A stretch of DNA of 64,000 nt, from positions 19,964-83,963 of the forward strand of contig CAZZHH010000007.1 of NCBI GenBank assembly GCA_964653595.1, given 5' to 3'. Below, in pieces: positions 9,701-17,868 of this stretch; within the stretch, counting starts at the first letter, position 1, and every line of letters starts with the position of its first letter. The position numbers and the translations under genes are program-made. The stretch comes from JBAXTE01 sp964653595 (GTDB lineage Bacteria > Bacteroidota > Bacteroidia > Bacteroidales > WCHB1-69). The notes beneath the pieces were generated by a model. The model did not search any database. It saw only the letters and a program-made list of their open reading frames with translations, and had not been told where the DNA came from.

Positions 9701-10213
9701 AGTTGGTGTATCATAACCACCCGAAGCGCCGATATTCAAGCCCGATGATAATTGTGTTCCAGCGTTAGGGGTCGTGGTTGTCGGCAATAAGAAAACCTTT
9801 AAAAAATCGTATCCAGCATCTGGATTAATCAACTTGTATTTAAATGACAATTGGATATTTGTTGCTCCATATGGGAATGTCACATCCCTATAAAAATGGT
9901 TTACGCTTGAATTTGAAGTGCCAAGCCACGTTGTCTGGTTTGTTCCAGTGAAAACACACGAGCTACCCGACGATGGAATTGGAGGGTTTCCAATATACCA
10001 TTTATTGTTCGCTCCATTTACAACATTCCATCCATTTGTAGGAAATGTTAAACCTGTTTCAAAACTACCGTCTCCAGTGGAAAAGATCTGAGTTTGAGCT
10101 ACCATTTGATCCAACCTGACAATAAATAAAAAAGCCATAACAATTCCCACTTTAATATGAAACAAGATCTTATCAGCAATAATAAAACGTCTTTTTTTAA
10201 TTAAATCAAACAT
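6755..10213 (-). CDS. Large secreted adhesin-like protein, T9SS type B sorting domain
   Basis: This 1152-residue protein starts with a long basic stretch and hydrophobic export signal (about residues 1-40). In order it has a jelly-roll-like domain (about 41-215), an Ig-like segment, a pre-peptidase C-terminal-like domain (about 320-440, ending in GQTYYIRVYS), a second such domain (about 455-590), Ig-like domains, an SprB-type repeat (near 850-930, with GTYFVTVTDNNGC), a PKD domain (near 990-1060, FWDFGDGENSAMSNP) and a C-terminal type B sorting domain (IYIPNAFTSDNDGLNEVF, IFDRWGKLIF, KGWDG, FVYRIRLFD). It is therefore expected to be exported by the type IX system to the cell surface. The N-terminal module is shared with the neighbour at 10617-12713. 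The ligand is unknown. Confidence 0.88.
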   Translation of the reverse strand: MFDLIKKRRFIIADKILFHIKVGIVMAFLFIVRLDQMVAQTQIFSTGDGSFETGLTFPTNGWNVVNGANNKWYIGNPPIPSSGSSCVFTGTNQTTWLGTSNSSVNHFYRDVTFPYGATNIQLSFKYKLINPDAGYDFLKVFLLPTTTTPNAGTQLSSGLNIGASGGYDTPTSWTTVNISGLDVNAGTTKRLVFSWENDGAYPAAIAIDDILLTCTVPPPCSATPLGGTATATTNTGCPGYYCVLSVTGASIQSGLLFQWQYSLTGGDPWNPVTNATNALYAASFDSSCYYRRVVTCFNSGESSVSSVVYLSNTGSVNDNCSNAIPINPDNVCLGASVVNGSLMCSTNSGIADPVGTADDDVWFSFVAEANTQYVTLDNLGGADFVTEVFSGSCGSLVSIDYFDSDPENEILTGLIVGQTYYIRVYSYGTAVVTNGTFNLCVKNPLPLPPPCGTNPPASDFCSSATQICNLNGYCGNTSSSYTEDNEQLEASVFCGYIENNSWLKFIASNDTAVLNVYVSNCQNDWGIQMQIFSTNDCNTFVSHSNCWNPGVMENGTVMATGLVVGQMYYLMIDGQSGDVCDYIISASTGVLTPEVSVNSDTICLGQSTQLFATGGISYQWSPSIGLSNPNIANPIASPISTTVYTVSVTGGNPGCEATATASTTVVVKSPSQSTIIGDSTVCIDSQNNVYSTEIGMANYSWSVSSGGVITSDTVSNSITVTWNQVGNQLVSVSYTNSGECTQGTTFYNVLVDQKPTAVIIGDSIICNGESVNLCARGGSVYNWNNGMNDSCIVLSPTENSLYVVTVTSMYGCTSSYTKEIQVNQNPQIVDYTIQQAKCLKSTGSISVHAINGQSPFTYLWNSGGNDSIIENLNIGTYFVTVTDNNGCSVAGSASMTSTPVPELNLVSTNNDHCNQGIGGATVLVDNMNSVYSYIWQTSPPRFGETISGLTAGTYMVIASDEVCTDTLLVNIANEIGPTADFYVTPQQTSLSNSLIHFVNESVGAVSYFWDFGDGENSAMSNPLHNYASSNTFDVILEVVDAYGCVDTMLKTVTIYDDITIYIPNAFTSDNDGLNEVFRPFGKGYLEEGYSMKIFDRWGKLIFFSNAFDKGWDGLIDGKAADINSVFVYRIRLFDFSKKIHEYIGHVTILGAK

Positions 10214-10616
10214 ATTTTTTTTTTTTTTTATTTTATTATTTTATTGGAGTTAATTTGTTCACATAATATTCTCTTTAGTTTACAAAAAATGCATTTTCTA
10301 AAAAAACAATAAACATTGCCAACACGCTATTTAGGGGAAATTAAATGAACGAGGGGAAATATAAGCATGTTCTGACAATGTTATTGTTTGTTTGTTAATA
10401 TTTTAGCCACCATGATGATTTGACAATAAATATGATAGACTCCACCAATTTTTTGTGCTTTATCTAGGAATATGGTGTGCGGTAACGCTATTTCTTTTCT
10501 GGATTCTTAAAACTCATTTTCATATATTTTTCATTGATTTTAAACAATAGATACCTTTGGATGTGAAAGAAAAAAACAAAATGCAAAAAACGCCGATAGT
10601 GCTATTGCTTAATGGT
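10214..10616. other. Intergenic region upstream of the type B adhesin gene
   Basis: These 403 bases separate two minus-strand genes. They are AT-rich and include a run of T at 10214-10229 next to the start codon. No coding frame, RNA gene or clear -7 box is visible. The separate flank suggests the two adhesin genes are transcribed independently. Confidence 0.4.
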
Positions 10617-12713
10617 TTATTCATTTTTTTTTATTTTGATGTTATATACGTAATCATCTATGATCACTTTAGTCAAGTAGATTCCAGCTGGTAATTCAGA
10701 CAGATTCACTTGTTTGGATCCACTATCTAGAATCACTTCCTTTACTTTTACGCCTGAAATTGAGAAAAGCTGAAAAATGCAAGATTTTCCATCTCCCATT
10801 TGAATACTGCACCAATCCTCCACTGGATTTGGATAGATGAGCACATTCTGATGGTCATTTAGAAATTGGCTACAATCCAAAACTTCGATCCCCGAATAGC
10901 TGAATTTTCCATCAAAATCAGTTTGTTTTAGCCTGTAGTATGTTATGCCATCGATCCCATTAAAATCAACAGTTTCATACATCGTTTGATTCGTTGAATT
11001 CCCCACTCCTTTCACTCGAATTACCTCATTAAAATCTCGGGCATTTTGAGATTTTTCCACGGTGAAATAATCATTATTGGTCTCACTGGCAGTAGTCCAT
11101 GATAACTTAACCGTGTTATTCTCGCATTTTGCCTCAAAACTCAGCAATTCGACCGGCAATGTAGCGTTACCTGTCAATTCAATATCCCATGTCGCCCACT
11201 CACCGGATGAACCATCGATCACCAAATAATATTGCTCATTGCCCGTTGCATTGAACGTCACTGAACTATTTGTGGTAAAATCACTGATTCCTTCGAAAGG
11301 TTCCTCCCAACTACCTGTTGACTGGCAACCCGATTTTTGATAAATTGCAACCTGTATCCCGGAAAATGTGCTCTGTACAAATTTTAAATTTGTGAAGTTC
11401 ACCGAAATATCTCCGCCATCAGCGTCTGCTTGAAATTTATACCAAACAGTATTATCAACAGTCGAATTGTATGTATACCATTCCGAAGGGTAATAACATG
11501 ATGGATCTCCTGTCTGATTAGAATTAAGTTTTCTGGTCGCGGTGATATTTTCTCCATGATACACCATCCCCGTACCAATTTGGACTGCATCCGCACAATT
11601 ATCGGATGCATCAGCCGAGGTCAAAGTCAAAACGCCAATTCTAAATGTAGTTTTACTAAATGTCCCACTACGCCATACTTGAAGATAATAGGTTTGTCCA
11701 ACAACAAATCCTGAATAAACAAATCGCTCCTGATATGGAAAATCGCCCGTTGAAAGTTCATTGTCAACACATGAAATACTTGTCAACGAATCGCAATTTC
11801 CTGAAAAAACCTGCATATACATATTTTTGCCCGAAGCAGTGGACTTATCATCTTCTCCGACAGCAATGACATGTTTTGTATTGGTTGCAATAAATTTATA
11901 CCATACATCCCCACCTGTCATTGACCCGGTGCAAGGTTCCAGAGATTGGGAAGAACCGTCAAAATCACCGCTGATCCCTGAAAACGAGGTTGAAGGTGTC
12001 AATGAAATCGCAGTCGCACATTCATCGTTCGGATGCGCTTCGGATAAAAGTTCAATATCATCGATTGCAACCGATGCATGAGGACTGTAACTGTAATCGT
12101 CTGTCTTCCAAGAAAACACCAGATTGCAAGTAGTTCCTGCATAACTAGAAGGGATTGTTATGACAACATCCGTCCATGAATTTGCATCCTGATAAGTAGT
12201 CCCAATTTGCGTTGATCCCAATTCTTTGCCTGCTACGGGTGTTGAATCGTTTAACCACACTGTTAAATAATCATAATTGGGATCCGCATTTTTGATTTTG
12301 TATTTAAACTTTAAGGTTATTTTAGTCTCCCCTGCAGGAAATAATACGCTTCTATAGATGTGATTTACACTCTTATTGGCAGTACCAGACCATGTTGTAC
12401 TATTTGAACCGGTAAAAACGCATCTATCTCCGGAATATCCTCCTGGAGCGGTCCCTAAATAAAACTTGTTATTGGCTCCATTAACCTTCGTCCAACCATT
12501 ATCTGCAAACGACGTCCCAGACTCAAAACCGCCATCCCCTGTTGAAGAGATAATGGTAGTTTGTGCATATCCTGTGAGAAACAAAGATATGAAAATTACA
12601 ACTACAATAAATGGCGCAAAAGCAACACGCTTAAAGCACATAACATTTTGATCCTTTACTTTTTTTGTCAACCTAAAAATCATAATTTTCCGTTTAGTTT
12701 TTATTAACTGCAA
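10617..12713 (-). CDS. Secreted protein, T9SS type A sorting domain
   Basis: This 698-residue protein has a basic N terminus and a hydrophobic signal (about residues 30-50, ending GYAQ). It continues with a jelly-roll-like domain (about 55-230) closely related to that of the gene at 6755-10213 (both contain NGANNK, VFTG and SVNH motifs), two pre-peptidase C-terminal-like domains (about 230-365 and 370-525, each with QxYYLxV-type strands), a fibronectin-like segment (LPVELLSFEAKCENNTVKLSW) and a type A sorting domain at the end (IYPNPVEDWCSI, LPAGIYLTKV). A second possible start is Met11, but the -7 box at 12742-12749 suits the first Met. It is expected to be surface-exposed or released; the substrate is unknown. 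Confidence 0.87.
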   Translation of the reverse strand: MQLIKTKRKIMIFRLTKKVKDQNVMCFKRVAFAPFIVVVIFISLFLTGYAQTTIISSTGDGGFESGTSFADNGWTKVNGANNKFYLGTAPGGYSGDRCVFTGSNSTTWSGTANKSVNHIYRSVLFPAGETKITLKFKYKIKNADPNYDYLTVWLNDSTPVAGKELGSTQIGTTYQDANSWTDVVITIPSSYAGTTCNLVFSWKTDDYSYSPHASVAIDDIELLSEAHPNDECATAISLTPSTSFSGISGDFDGSSQSLEPCTGSMTGGDVWYKFIATNTKHVIAVGEDDKSTASGKNMYMQVFSGNCDSLTSISCVDNELSTGDFPYQERFVYSGFVVGQTYYLQVWRSGTFSKTTFRIGVLTLTSADASDNCADAVQIGTGMVYHGENITATRKLNSNQTGDPSCYYPSEWYTYNSTVDNTVWYKFQADADGGDISVNFTNLKFVQSTFSGIQVAIYQKSGCQSTGSWEEPFEGISDFTTNSSVTFNATGNEQYYLVIDGSSGEWATWDIELTGNATLPVELLSFEAKCENNTVKLSWTTASETNNDYFTVEKSQNARDFNEVIRVKGVGNSTNQTMYETVDFNGIDGITYYRLKQTDFDGKFSYSGIEVLDCSQFLNDHQNVLIYPNPVEDWCSIQMGDGKSCIFQLFSISGVKVKEVILDSGSKQVNLSELPAGIYLTKVIIDDYVYNIKIKKNE

Positions 12714-12741
12714 TTGTAAATCGTTTCAAATAATATTTTCA

Positions 12742-12749
12742 CAAAACTA
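12742..12749 (-). promoter_or_regulatory. Predicted -7 box for the T9SS type A gene
   Basis: On the minus strand this reads TAGTTTTG, matching TAnnTTTG, 28 bases upstream of the start at 12713. No well-spaced TTTG -33 box is seen. Confidence 0.45.
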
Positions 12750-13032
12750 CGATTACACATTTTCAAAGCAACATAATAAGACAGGACAAAGCATGTACAA
12801 ATCAACCTAAAACTGTGTATATTTCAATTATTTACATAGACAATTATTTTTTTACTCGACTGATTTTCTGTTCATTAACACGACCCATCCATGGACATTT
12901 ACAATGATTTTACATAATAAAAACGACAATATGTGCAATATCTTCATATACGCAAATCAAATCACTGACAAACAACACATTGCATACAAAAAACATTCAC
13001 CTACACAAAAACACCTGATTTAAAATATTTAG
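12750..13032. other. Divergent intergenic region between adhesin and TPR-HTH regulator
   Basis: This non-coding stretch separates the minus-strand T9SS gene (start 12713) from the plus-strand regulator (start 13059). It is AT-rich and contains the two -7 boxes at its borders. I see no clear operator palindrome. Its position makes it the natural target if the regulator controls its neighbour. Confidence 0.4.
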
Positions 13033-13040
13033 TAATTTTG
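13033..13040 (+). promoter_or_regulatory. Predicted -7 box for the TPR-HTH regulator
   Basis: TAATTTTG matches the Bacteroidota -7 consensus and ends 18 bases before the ATG at 13059, leaving a very short leader. No TTTG at the expected -33 distance. Confidence 0.45.
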
Positions 13041-13058
13041 CATCAAATAAGATGACCT

Positions 13059-14750
13059 ATGAAAAACTATATCAAATCTAATTGCATTAAAGCCGGAATT
13101 TTCGTCATATTCTCCGTGTTCTTTTTCCTGAATATCGAAAGCGGTTTTGCAAATAACAGATGCAAACAGAAACTTGATAGCTTGCATATATTGTTAAGCG
13201 AAAGCACGACACCAAAATCAAAAGCAGATTGTTATGCTGATATTGCCCATATTTATTACACCTGCGATCAAATTCCACAAGCAATCTATAATTACAAAAT
13301 TGCCGCTTCCATCTATCTGAAGGAAAACATGTTTGACCTATACTGTAATCAATTGGAATCACTGGGAGTAATGTATGCTGTTAGCAATGACCCAAAAATG
13401 GGATTATTTTACTTTTTCAAGGCTTTGGAAGTTACCGAAAAATATCATCTCGATAAAATGCAATACTACAGCTTGATTCAGAACATAGGGAACATGTATA
13501 TGGAAGCCGAGGAGTGGACTAAAGGGATCAAATATTATAAATTATGTGAAAGCTATTTCAGTTCTGACAGTTGCAAAAACAAAAAATATATTATTGGCAA
13601 TCAAACAAATATTGGATATGCATACCAAAAAATAAACCTTATTGACAGTGCGCTTCCTTATTACGATTCTGCCATAAAAAATTCAAACAAATACTCCATA
13701 AAAAACTATTTGTCAGGAGTATACATGAATTTGGGCGAAATCTATAATCAAAATAAAAAGTATGGTAAAGCCAAAACTCTATTTCTACAATCCATGGAAT
13801 ATTGTGAGTTATATGGGGATTACAGGAATTATTATCGAGGGTTATGTGGATTAGGCATCGCCGAAAGCAAAAAAAAGGATTACAAAATGGCATTGAATCA
13901 CCTATACACTGCGATTGACTATTTTTCCAAAAACAAAGATTTCATTTATGCCAGAGATGCTTACCGTGAAATCTGTGCTATTTATGAGCAAAAAAATGAT
14001 TTCAAGAACTATGTAAAGTACTCAAAATTATACGACAGTGCAAAAGACAGCATTTATGCGAGAAAGAACAACAGCAATATGGCGGCAATGCAATTAAGGT
14101 ACGAAATGGATAAGATTCAGGCAAAAAGCAAATCTGAGATTGAACTGCTGACCAAAAAAAGCCAGTTCAACAAGCTACGATGGGTGGCTGTCATTTGTAT
14201 TCTAATTTTATCATTAGGCTTGTCAGCTACACTTTATTTCAGACATCGGATAAACAAAAGGCTTATGAATGTAGAGATGAAGAATTTTCAACTTGAACAA
14301 AAACAATTGGAAAATGAAATATACTACAAAAAGAGAGACATTGAAAATATGGCATTACATATTGTACAAAAAAATGAGTTTTTAGAACAGATCAAGAGCG
14401 ATATCAAAACATTAAAAGACGATATCAAACCTGAAAACCAAACAAAATTAAAATCGATCTCATTGAAAATCGCCCAATCTGCAAGGAAAAACAAGGAACT
14501 TGAGAAGTTGCAGGAAAACATAGATAAAATCAATTGGGTATTTATAGATAAATTGACCGAGAGATTCCCTGCACTTACAGAGAAAGAGAAAAGGCTGTGC
14601 ACTCTCTTAAAGCTAAACTTCAACTCAAAAGAGATTGCCAATCTTAACAATGTATCAGAAGATGCTGTGATTAAAGCCAGACATCGTATGAGAAAAAAAA
14701 TGGGATTGGGTCCGGATGAAAATTTAACCGAATTTATCCACAAGATTTAG
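13059..14750 (+). CDS. Membrane-anchored TPR protein with C-terminal LuxR-like HTH
   Basis: This 563-residue protein has a signal peptide or anchor (about residues 8-31), a periplasmic array of TPR repeats (about 40-335), one membrane segment (about 373-395, AVICILILSLGLSATLYF), a cytoplasmic coiled coil (about 400-490) and a C-terminal helix-turn-helix of the LuxR/GerE type (about 500-563, with FPALTEKEKRLCTLLKLNFN and SKEIANLNNVSEDAVIKAR). This is a known Bacteroidota architecture for membrane-bound transcription regulators that sense through TPRs. It lies divergent to the T9SS cargo gene at 10617-12713, so control of the neighbouring surface-protein genes is a reasonable inference. Signal and targets are unknown. 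Confidence 0.85.
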   Translation: MKNYIKSNCIKAGIFVIFSVFFFLNIESGFANNRCKQKLDSLHILLSESTTPKSKADCYADIAHIYYTCDQIPQAIYNYKIAASIYLKENMFDLYCNQLESLGVMYAVSNDPKMGLFYFFKALEVTEKYHLDKMQYYSLIQNIGNMYMEAEEWTKGIKYYKLCESYFSSDSCKNKKYIIGNQTNIGYAYQKINLIDSALPYYDSAIKNSNKYSIKNYLSGVYMNLGEIYNQNKKYGKAKTLFLQSMEYCELYGDYRNYYRGLCGLGIAESKKKDYKMALNHLYTAIDYFSKNKDFIYARDAYREICAIYEQKNDFKNYVKYSKLYDSAKDSIYARKNNSNMAAMQLRYEMDKIQAKSKSEIELLTKKSQFNKLRWVAVICILILSLGLSATLYFRHRINKRLMNVEMKNFQLEQKQLENEIYYKKRDIENMALHIVQKNEFLEQIKSDIKTLKDDIKPENQTKLKSISLKIAQSARKNKELEKLQENIDKINWVFIDKLTERFPALTEKEKRLCTLLKLNFNSKEIANLNNVSEDAVIKARHRMRKKMGLGPDENLTEFIHKI

Positions 14751-14810
14751 AGTCAAAAGTCCATAAAGTCTAAAGTTTATAAAGTAGAAAGTTTAAAGTG
14801 GAGCAAATAC
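14751..14810. repeat. Degenerate AAAGT-word repeat at a gene 3' end
   Basis: Starting directly after the stop codon at 14750, the word AAAGT recurs about every 10 bases (AGTCAAAAGTCC, AAAGTCTAAAGT, AAAGTAGAAAGT, TTAAAGTGG). It resembles the AAAGTC words near 43500. Non-coding. Confidence 0.6.
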
Positions 14811-14859
14811 ATTAAGCGATTATTTGACGCAGAGTCCGCTATAGAGCAGAGGATCGCGA

Positions 14860-15142
14860 AGGCTACGCGTCGAATTTCTCGTCGCATTCTTTACATCCAA
14901 CCCTCTCAGCAACCTCTACGTCCAAAAAATCTCTTTGCGTATCTCTACTCCTTTGCGATCTTTGGGTCCAATTATCAGAGAACTCTGCGTCCAATCCTCT
15001 TCGCGATCTCTGTGTCGATTCCTCTTCGCGATCTCTGCGTCCATTCATCTTCGCGAGCTTTGCGTCCATTCATCTTCGCGAGCTTTGCGTCCATTCCTCT
15101 CCGCGAACTCTGCTTCCAATCCTCTTCGCGATCTCTGCGTCC
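14860..15142. repeat. 25-bp degenerate tandem repeat (minisatellite)
   Basis: A 25-bp period is clear from 14976 to 15142, with units starting at 14976, 15001, 15026, 15051, 15076, 15101 and 15126. The core reads TCGCGATCTCTGCGTCCATT with substitutions (AGCTTTGCG, GAACTCTGC). More degenerate units extend back to about 14860. The units are far richer in G and C than the surrounding DNA. The array ends about 40 bases before the -7 box of the aro operon. No open frame across it looks like a protein gene. Confidence 0.85.
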
Positions 15143-15184
15143 AAAAAAATAGACTAAAATACCGACACTTCTAAAAAATCCTTG

Positions 15185-15192
15185 TAACTTTG
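15185..15192 (+). promoter_or_regulatory. Predicted -7 box of the aro operon
   Basis: TAACTTTG matches TAnnTTTG and ends 19 bases before the ATG at 15212. A GGAGAG stretch at 15199-15204 could act as a ribosome binding site. No -33 TTTG is visible. Confidence 0.5.
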
Positions 15193-15211
15193 TAGATGGA
15201 GAGAATTAAGA

Positions 15212-16261
15212 ATGATCATAGCTAAAAAACCAATCATCATTGCTGGACCCTGTAGTGCGGAGAGTGAAGAGCAGGTGATAACTTGTGCCAAAGCGTTATC
15301 TAAAGATAAAAGGGTAACAGTTTTCAGAGCAGGCATCTGGAAACCAAGAACACGCCCTGGATCGTACGAAGGCATTGGCAATGAAGGACTCAAATGGCTG
15401 GCACAAGTAAAACAAGAGACAGGTTTAAAGACTGCCACAGAAGTGGCCACAGAAAAACATGTACAGGAAGCCCTTAAACACGGGGTAGATATACTCTGGA
15501 TTGGAGCACGAACATCTGGGAATCCCTTTTCGATGCAAGAAATTTCGGATGCGTTGCAAGGCGTTGATGTTACTGTATTGGTAAAAAATCCAGTAAATCC
15601 AGATTTGGAGTTATGGATAGGAGCTGTGGAACGGATTCAAAAAGCAGGAATCAAAAGCATCGGGCTAATTCATAGAGGTTTTACCAGTTATGAGAAAGTA
15701 CGGTATAAAAATCAGCCCCTTTGGCAACTTCCCATTGAAATTAGAAGGAGACTGCCAGAAACTCCAATTTTTTGCGATCCAAGCCATATTTCTGGTAAGA
15801 GAGAGCATCTATTAGAAATTTCACAAAAGGCGATGGACTTAGATTATGATGGGTTGATGATTGAAGTCCACCCAAACCCAAGTTGCGCTTTAAGTGACGC
15901 AAAACAGCAAATCAAACCTGAACAATTGCGTGAATTGCTAGACAAATTAGTACTGAGAGATCCCAATTCATCCGACAACAATTTTATCCATATATTAGAA
16001 GAGCTCCGATTAAAAGTGAACAATTACGACGAAAAGCTCATCGAATTACTTGGAGCTAGAATGGCTGTAGCAAAAGAGATAGGAAAATACAAGAAAGAGA
16101 ACAAAATTACGATCTTGCAGCAAACTCGCTGGGAAGAGATTATTTGCAAAGCAGAGCAAAAAGGGGTGGAATATGGATTGAGCAAAGATTTCATAGATTT
16201 GGTTTTCAATGCTATCCATATAGAATCTATCAACAATCAAAACGAAATCATGAACAGTTAA
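15212..16261 (+). CDS. DAHP synthase fused to chorismate mutase (bifunctional)
   Basis: The N-terminal domain (about residues 1-260) is a DAHP synthase of the KDO8PS-like class (type I-beta), which joins phosphoenolpyruvate and erythrose 4-phosphate to start the shikimate pathway. Diagnostic phrases are IIAGPCSAESEEQV, FRAGIWKPRTRPGSYEG, ATEV, WIGARTSGNPF, LIHRGF and FCDPSHISG. The C-terminal domain (about 262-345) is an AroQ-type chorismate mutase (LEELRLKVNNYDEKLIELLGARMAVAKEIGKYK). Such fusions allow chorismate or prephenate to feed back on the synthase; here that is inference from the family. It is the first gene of the aro operon, 9 bases before aroB. Confidence 0.93.
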   Translation: MIIAKKPIIIAGPCSAESEEQVITCAKALSKDKRVTVFRAGIWKPRTRPGSYEGIGNEGLKWLAQVKQETGLKTATEVATEKHVQEALKHGVDILWIGARTSGNPFSMQEISDALQGVDVTVLVKNPVNPDLELWIGAVERIQKAGIKSIGLIHRGFTSYEKVRYKNQPLWQLPIEIRRRLPETPIFCDPSHISGKREHLLEISQKAMDLDYDGLMIEVHPNPSCALSDAKQQIKPEQLRELLDKLVLRDPNSSDNNFIHILEELRLKVNNYDEKLIELLGARMAVAKEIGKYKKENKITILQQTRWEEIICKAEQKGVEYGLSKDFIDLVFNAIHIESINNQNEIMNS

Positions 16262-16270
16262 TAAAAGAAG

Positions 16271-17308
16271 ATGAAACGAATCACAATAAAAAATAGAGAT
16301 AGCAAATCTCATGTATACGTTAGAAATTCGTTATCAGGATTGGAAAAACTACTTCATCCTTCGTCTACCATTGTTATCCTCGATAAAAACGTAAACGCGC
16401 TCTACCCTAGCCTATTCAATGATTTTTTAAAAATTGTAGTAACATCCAGTGAGCAAGACAAAACTTTGGAAACTGTTTCTAAAATATACGAAGAATTGAT
16501 TCGATTAGGTGTTACAAGACACACTTTTCTGCTTGGAGTTGGAGGTGGTGTTATCACTGATATCACCGGTTTTATTGCTTCTACCTATATGCGAGGGGTG
16601 CGTTTTGGGTTTGTTGCCACCACCTTAATGGCTCAAGTAGATGCTAGTATAGGTGGTAAAAATGGAGTAAACTTCAATCGGTACAAAAACATGATAGGGA
16701 CTTTTAATTTGCCTGATTTTGTATGGTGTGATGTTCGTTTTATAGAAACTCTATCTCTCAGAGAACGAAATGCAGGGTTAGCAGAAATCGTGAAATATGG
16801 ATTGATTCATGATCCAACCTTGTTAGATACGATAGAAGATTTATGTAAAATCAACCAAACATTCCAACCAGAAGTTTTTAAAGACATAATCTATAAATCC
16901 ATTTCTATTAAAGCATCTATCGTAAACCGTGACCCAATGGAAAACAGCGATCGAAAGACATTAAATTTTGGGCACACTCTAGGGCATGCCATCGAAAAAA
17001 ATTGTGATTTGTATAATCATGGCGAAGCAGTTAGCATTGGAATGATTGCTGCTTTATCTATTTCCAATAAAAAAGGAGGAATTATCCCTATCGAAGAGAT
17101 AGAGCGGTTAAAAAGAATCCTTAAAAATCTCAATTTGCCAATAAAAGCAGAAAAAAATATAATCGAAAAATCCATCCAATCGATAAATGCAGATAAAAAG
17201 CGAAACCAACAAGCAATTGATTATATCATACTTACAAAAATTGGTTGTGCCAAAGTAAAACCCATCGATCTTATAGAATTAAAATCCTTACTTATGGAGA
17301 CGATATGA
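16271..17308 (+). CDS. aroB: 3-dehydroquinate synthase
   Basis: AroB converts DAHP to 3-dehydroquinate using NAD and a divalent metal in the cytoplasm. The NAD-binding region GVGGGVITDITGFIASTYMR and the loop TTLMAQVDASIGGKNGVNF are present. Metal ligands are visible as Glu in AEIVKYGLI, His in NFGHTLGHAIE and His in YNHGEAVSIGM. The length of 345 residues is normal. It follows the DAHP synthase fusion by 9 bases and overlaps aroK by the four bases ATGA, so translation is probably coupled. Confidence 0.95.
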   Translation: MKRITIKNRDSKSHVYVRNSLSGLEKLLHPSSTIVILDKNVNALYPSLFNDFLKIVVTSSEQDKTLETVSKIYEELIRLGVTRHTFLLGVGGGVITDITGFIASTYMRGVRFGFVATTLMAQVDASIGGKNGVNFNRYKNMIGTFNLPDFVWCDVRFIETLSLRERNAGLAEIVKYGLIHDPTLLDTIEDLCKINQTFQPEVFKDIIYKSISIKASIVNRDPMENSDRKTLNFGHTLGHAIEKNCDLYNHGEAVSIGMIAALSISNKKGGIIPIEEIERLKRILKNLNLPIKAEKNIIEKSIQSINADKKRNQQAIDYIILTKIGCAKVKPIDLIELKSLLMETI

Positions 17309-17868
17309 ATACAAAATTAGAAATTATTACTCCAGACGATGTTATAAAAGCAAAAACAAACATTGCTTTTATAGGATTTATGGGATCGGGTAAGACGACA
17401 ATAAGTAAGTTATTATCAAAAAAAACGGGACTATTGTGTGTAGACATTGATCGAATGATAATGGAAAAAACGGAGATGAATATTCATGCAATTTTCAACC
17501 AATTTGGGGAAGAGTATTTTCGAGATTTAGAACAAGAGATATTAAAACAAGTGCTCAGAGTAGATGGACAAATAATATCTTGTGGTGGTGGAATAATTAT
17601 GAGAGAAGAAAACAGGAATCTGCTAAAGAAGAGAGCTATCAATTGCTGGTTATACAACAGTGCAGAGACAACGATGAAAAGAGTTAAAGAATCCGAACGA
17701 CCTCTTTTAAAAAGCAAAAATCCTTTAGAAACAGCCAAACATCTTATGGAAATAAGATTATCACTATACCAAGATGTTGCTGATATCAAATTAGTCACCG
17801 ATGAAATTTCCATAGAAGAAATAACTGAAATATTTTATGATTTTACACATAAAACCCTCTTCTGTTAA
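17305..17868 (+). CDS. aroK: Shikimate kinase
   Basis: AroK phosphorylates shikimate with ATP. The Walker A motif GFMGSGKT is at residues 24-31, followed by the shikimate-binding DIDRMI, the CGGGII motif and the lid segment around ERPLLKSKNP. I chose ATG 17305 because it overlaps the aroB stop (ATGA), has GGAG a few bases upstream at 17295-17298, and gives 187 residues; the frame stays open further upstream inside aroB. Its 3' end overlaps aroA by 32 bases. Confidence 0.93.
   Translation: MNTKLEIITPDDVIKAKTNIAFIGFMGSGKTTISKLLSKKTGLLCVDIDRMIMEKTEMNIHAIFNQFGEEYFRDLEQEILKQVLRVDGQIISCGGGIIMREENRNLLKKRAINCWLYNSAETTMKRVKESERPLLKSKNPLETAKHLMEIRLSLYQDVADIKLVTDEISIEEITEIFYDFTHKTLFC

Noticed and set aside
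14860..15142. A CRISPR array
   Set aside because: The units are contiguous 25-base tandem repeats with no unique spacers and no cas genes nearby.
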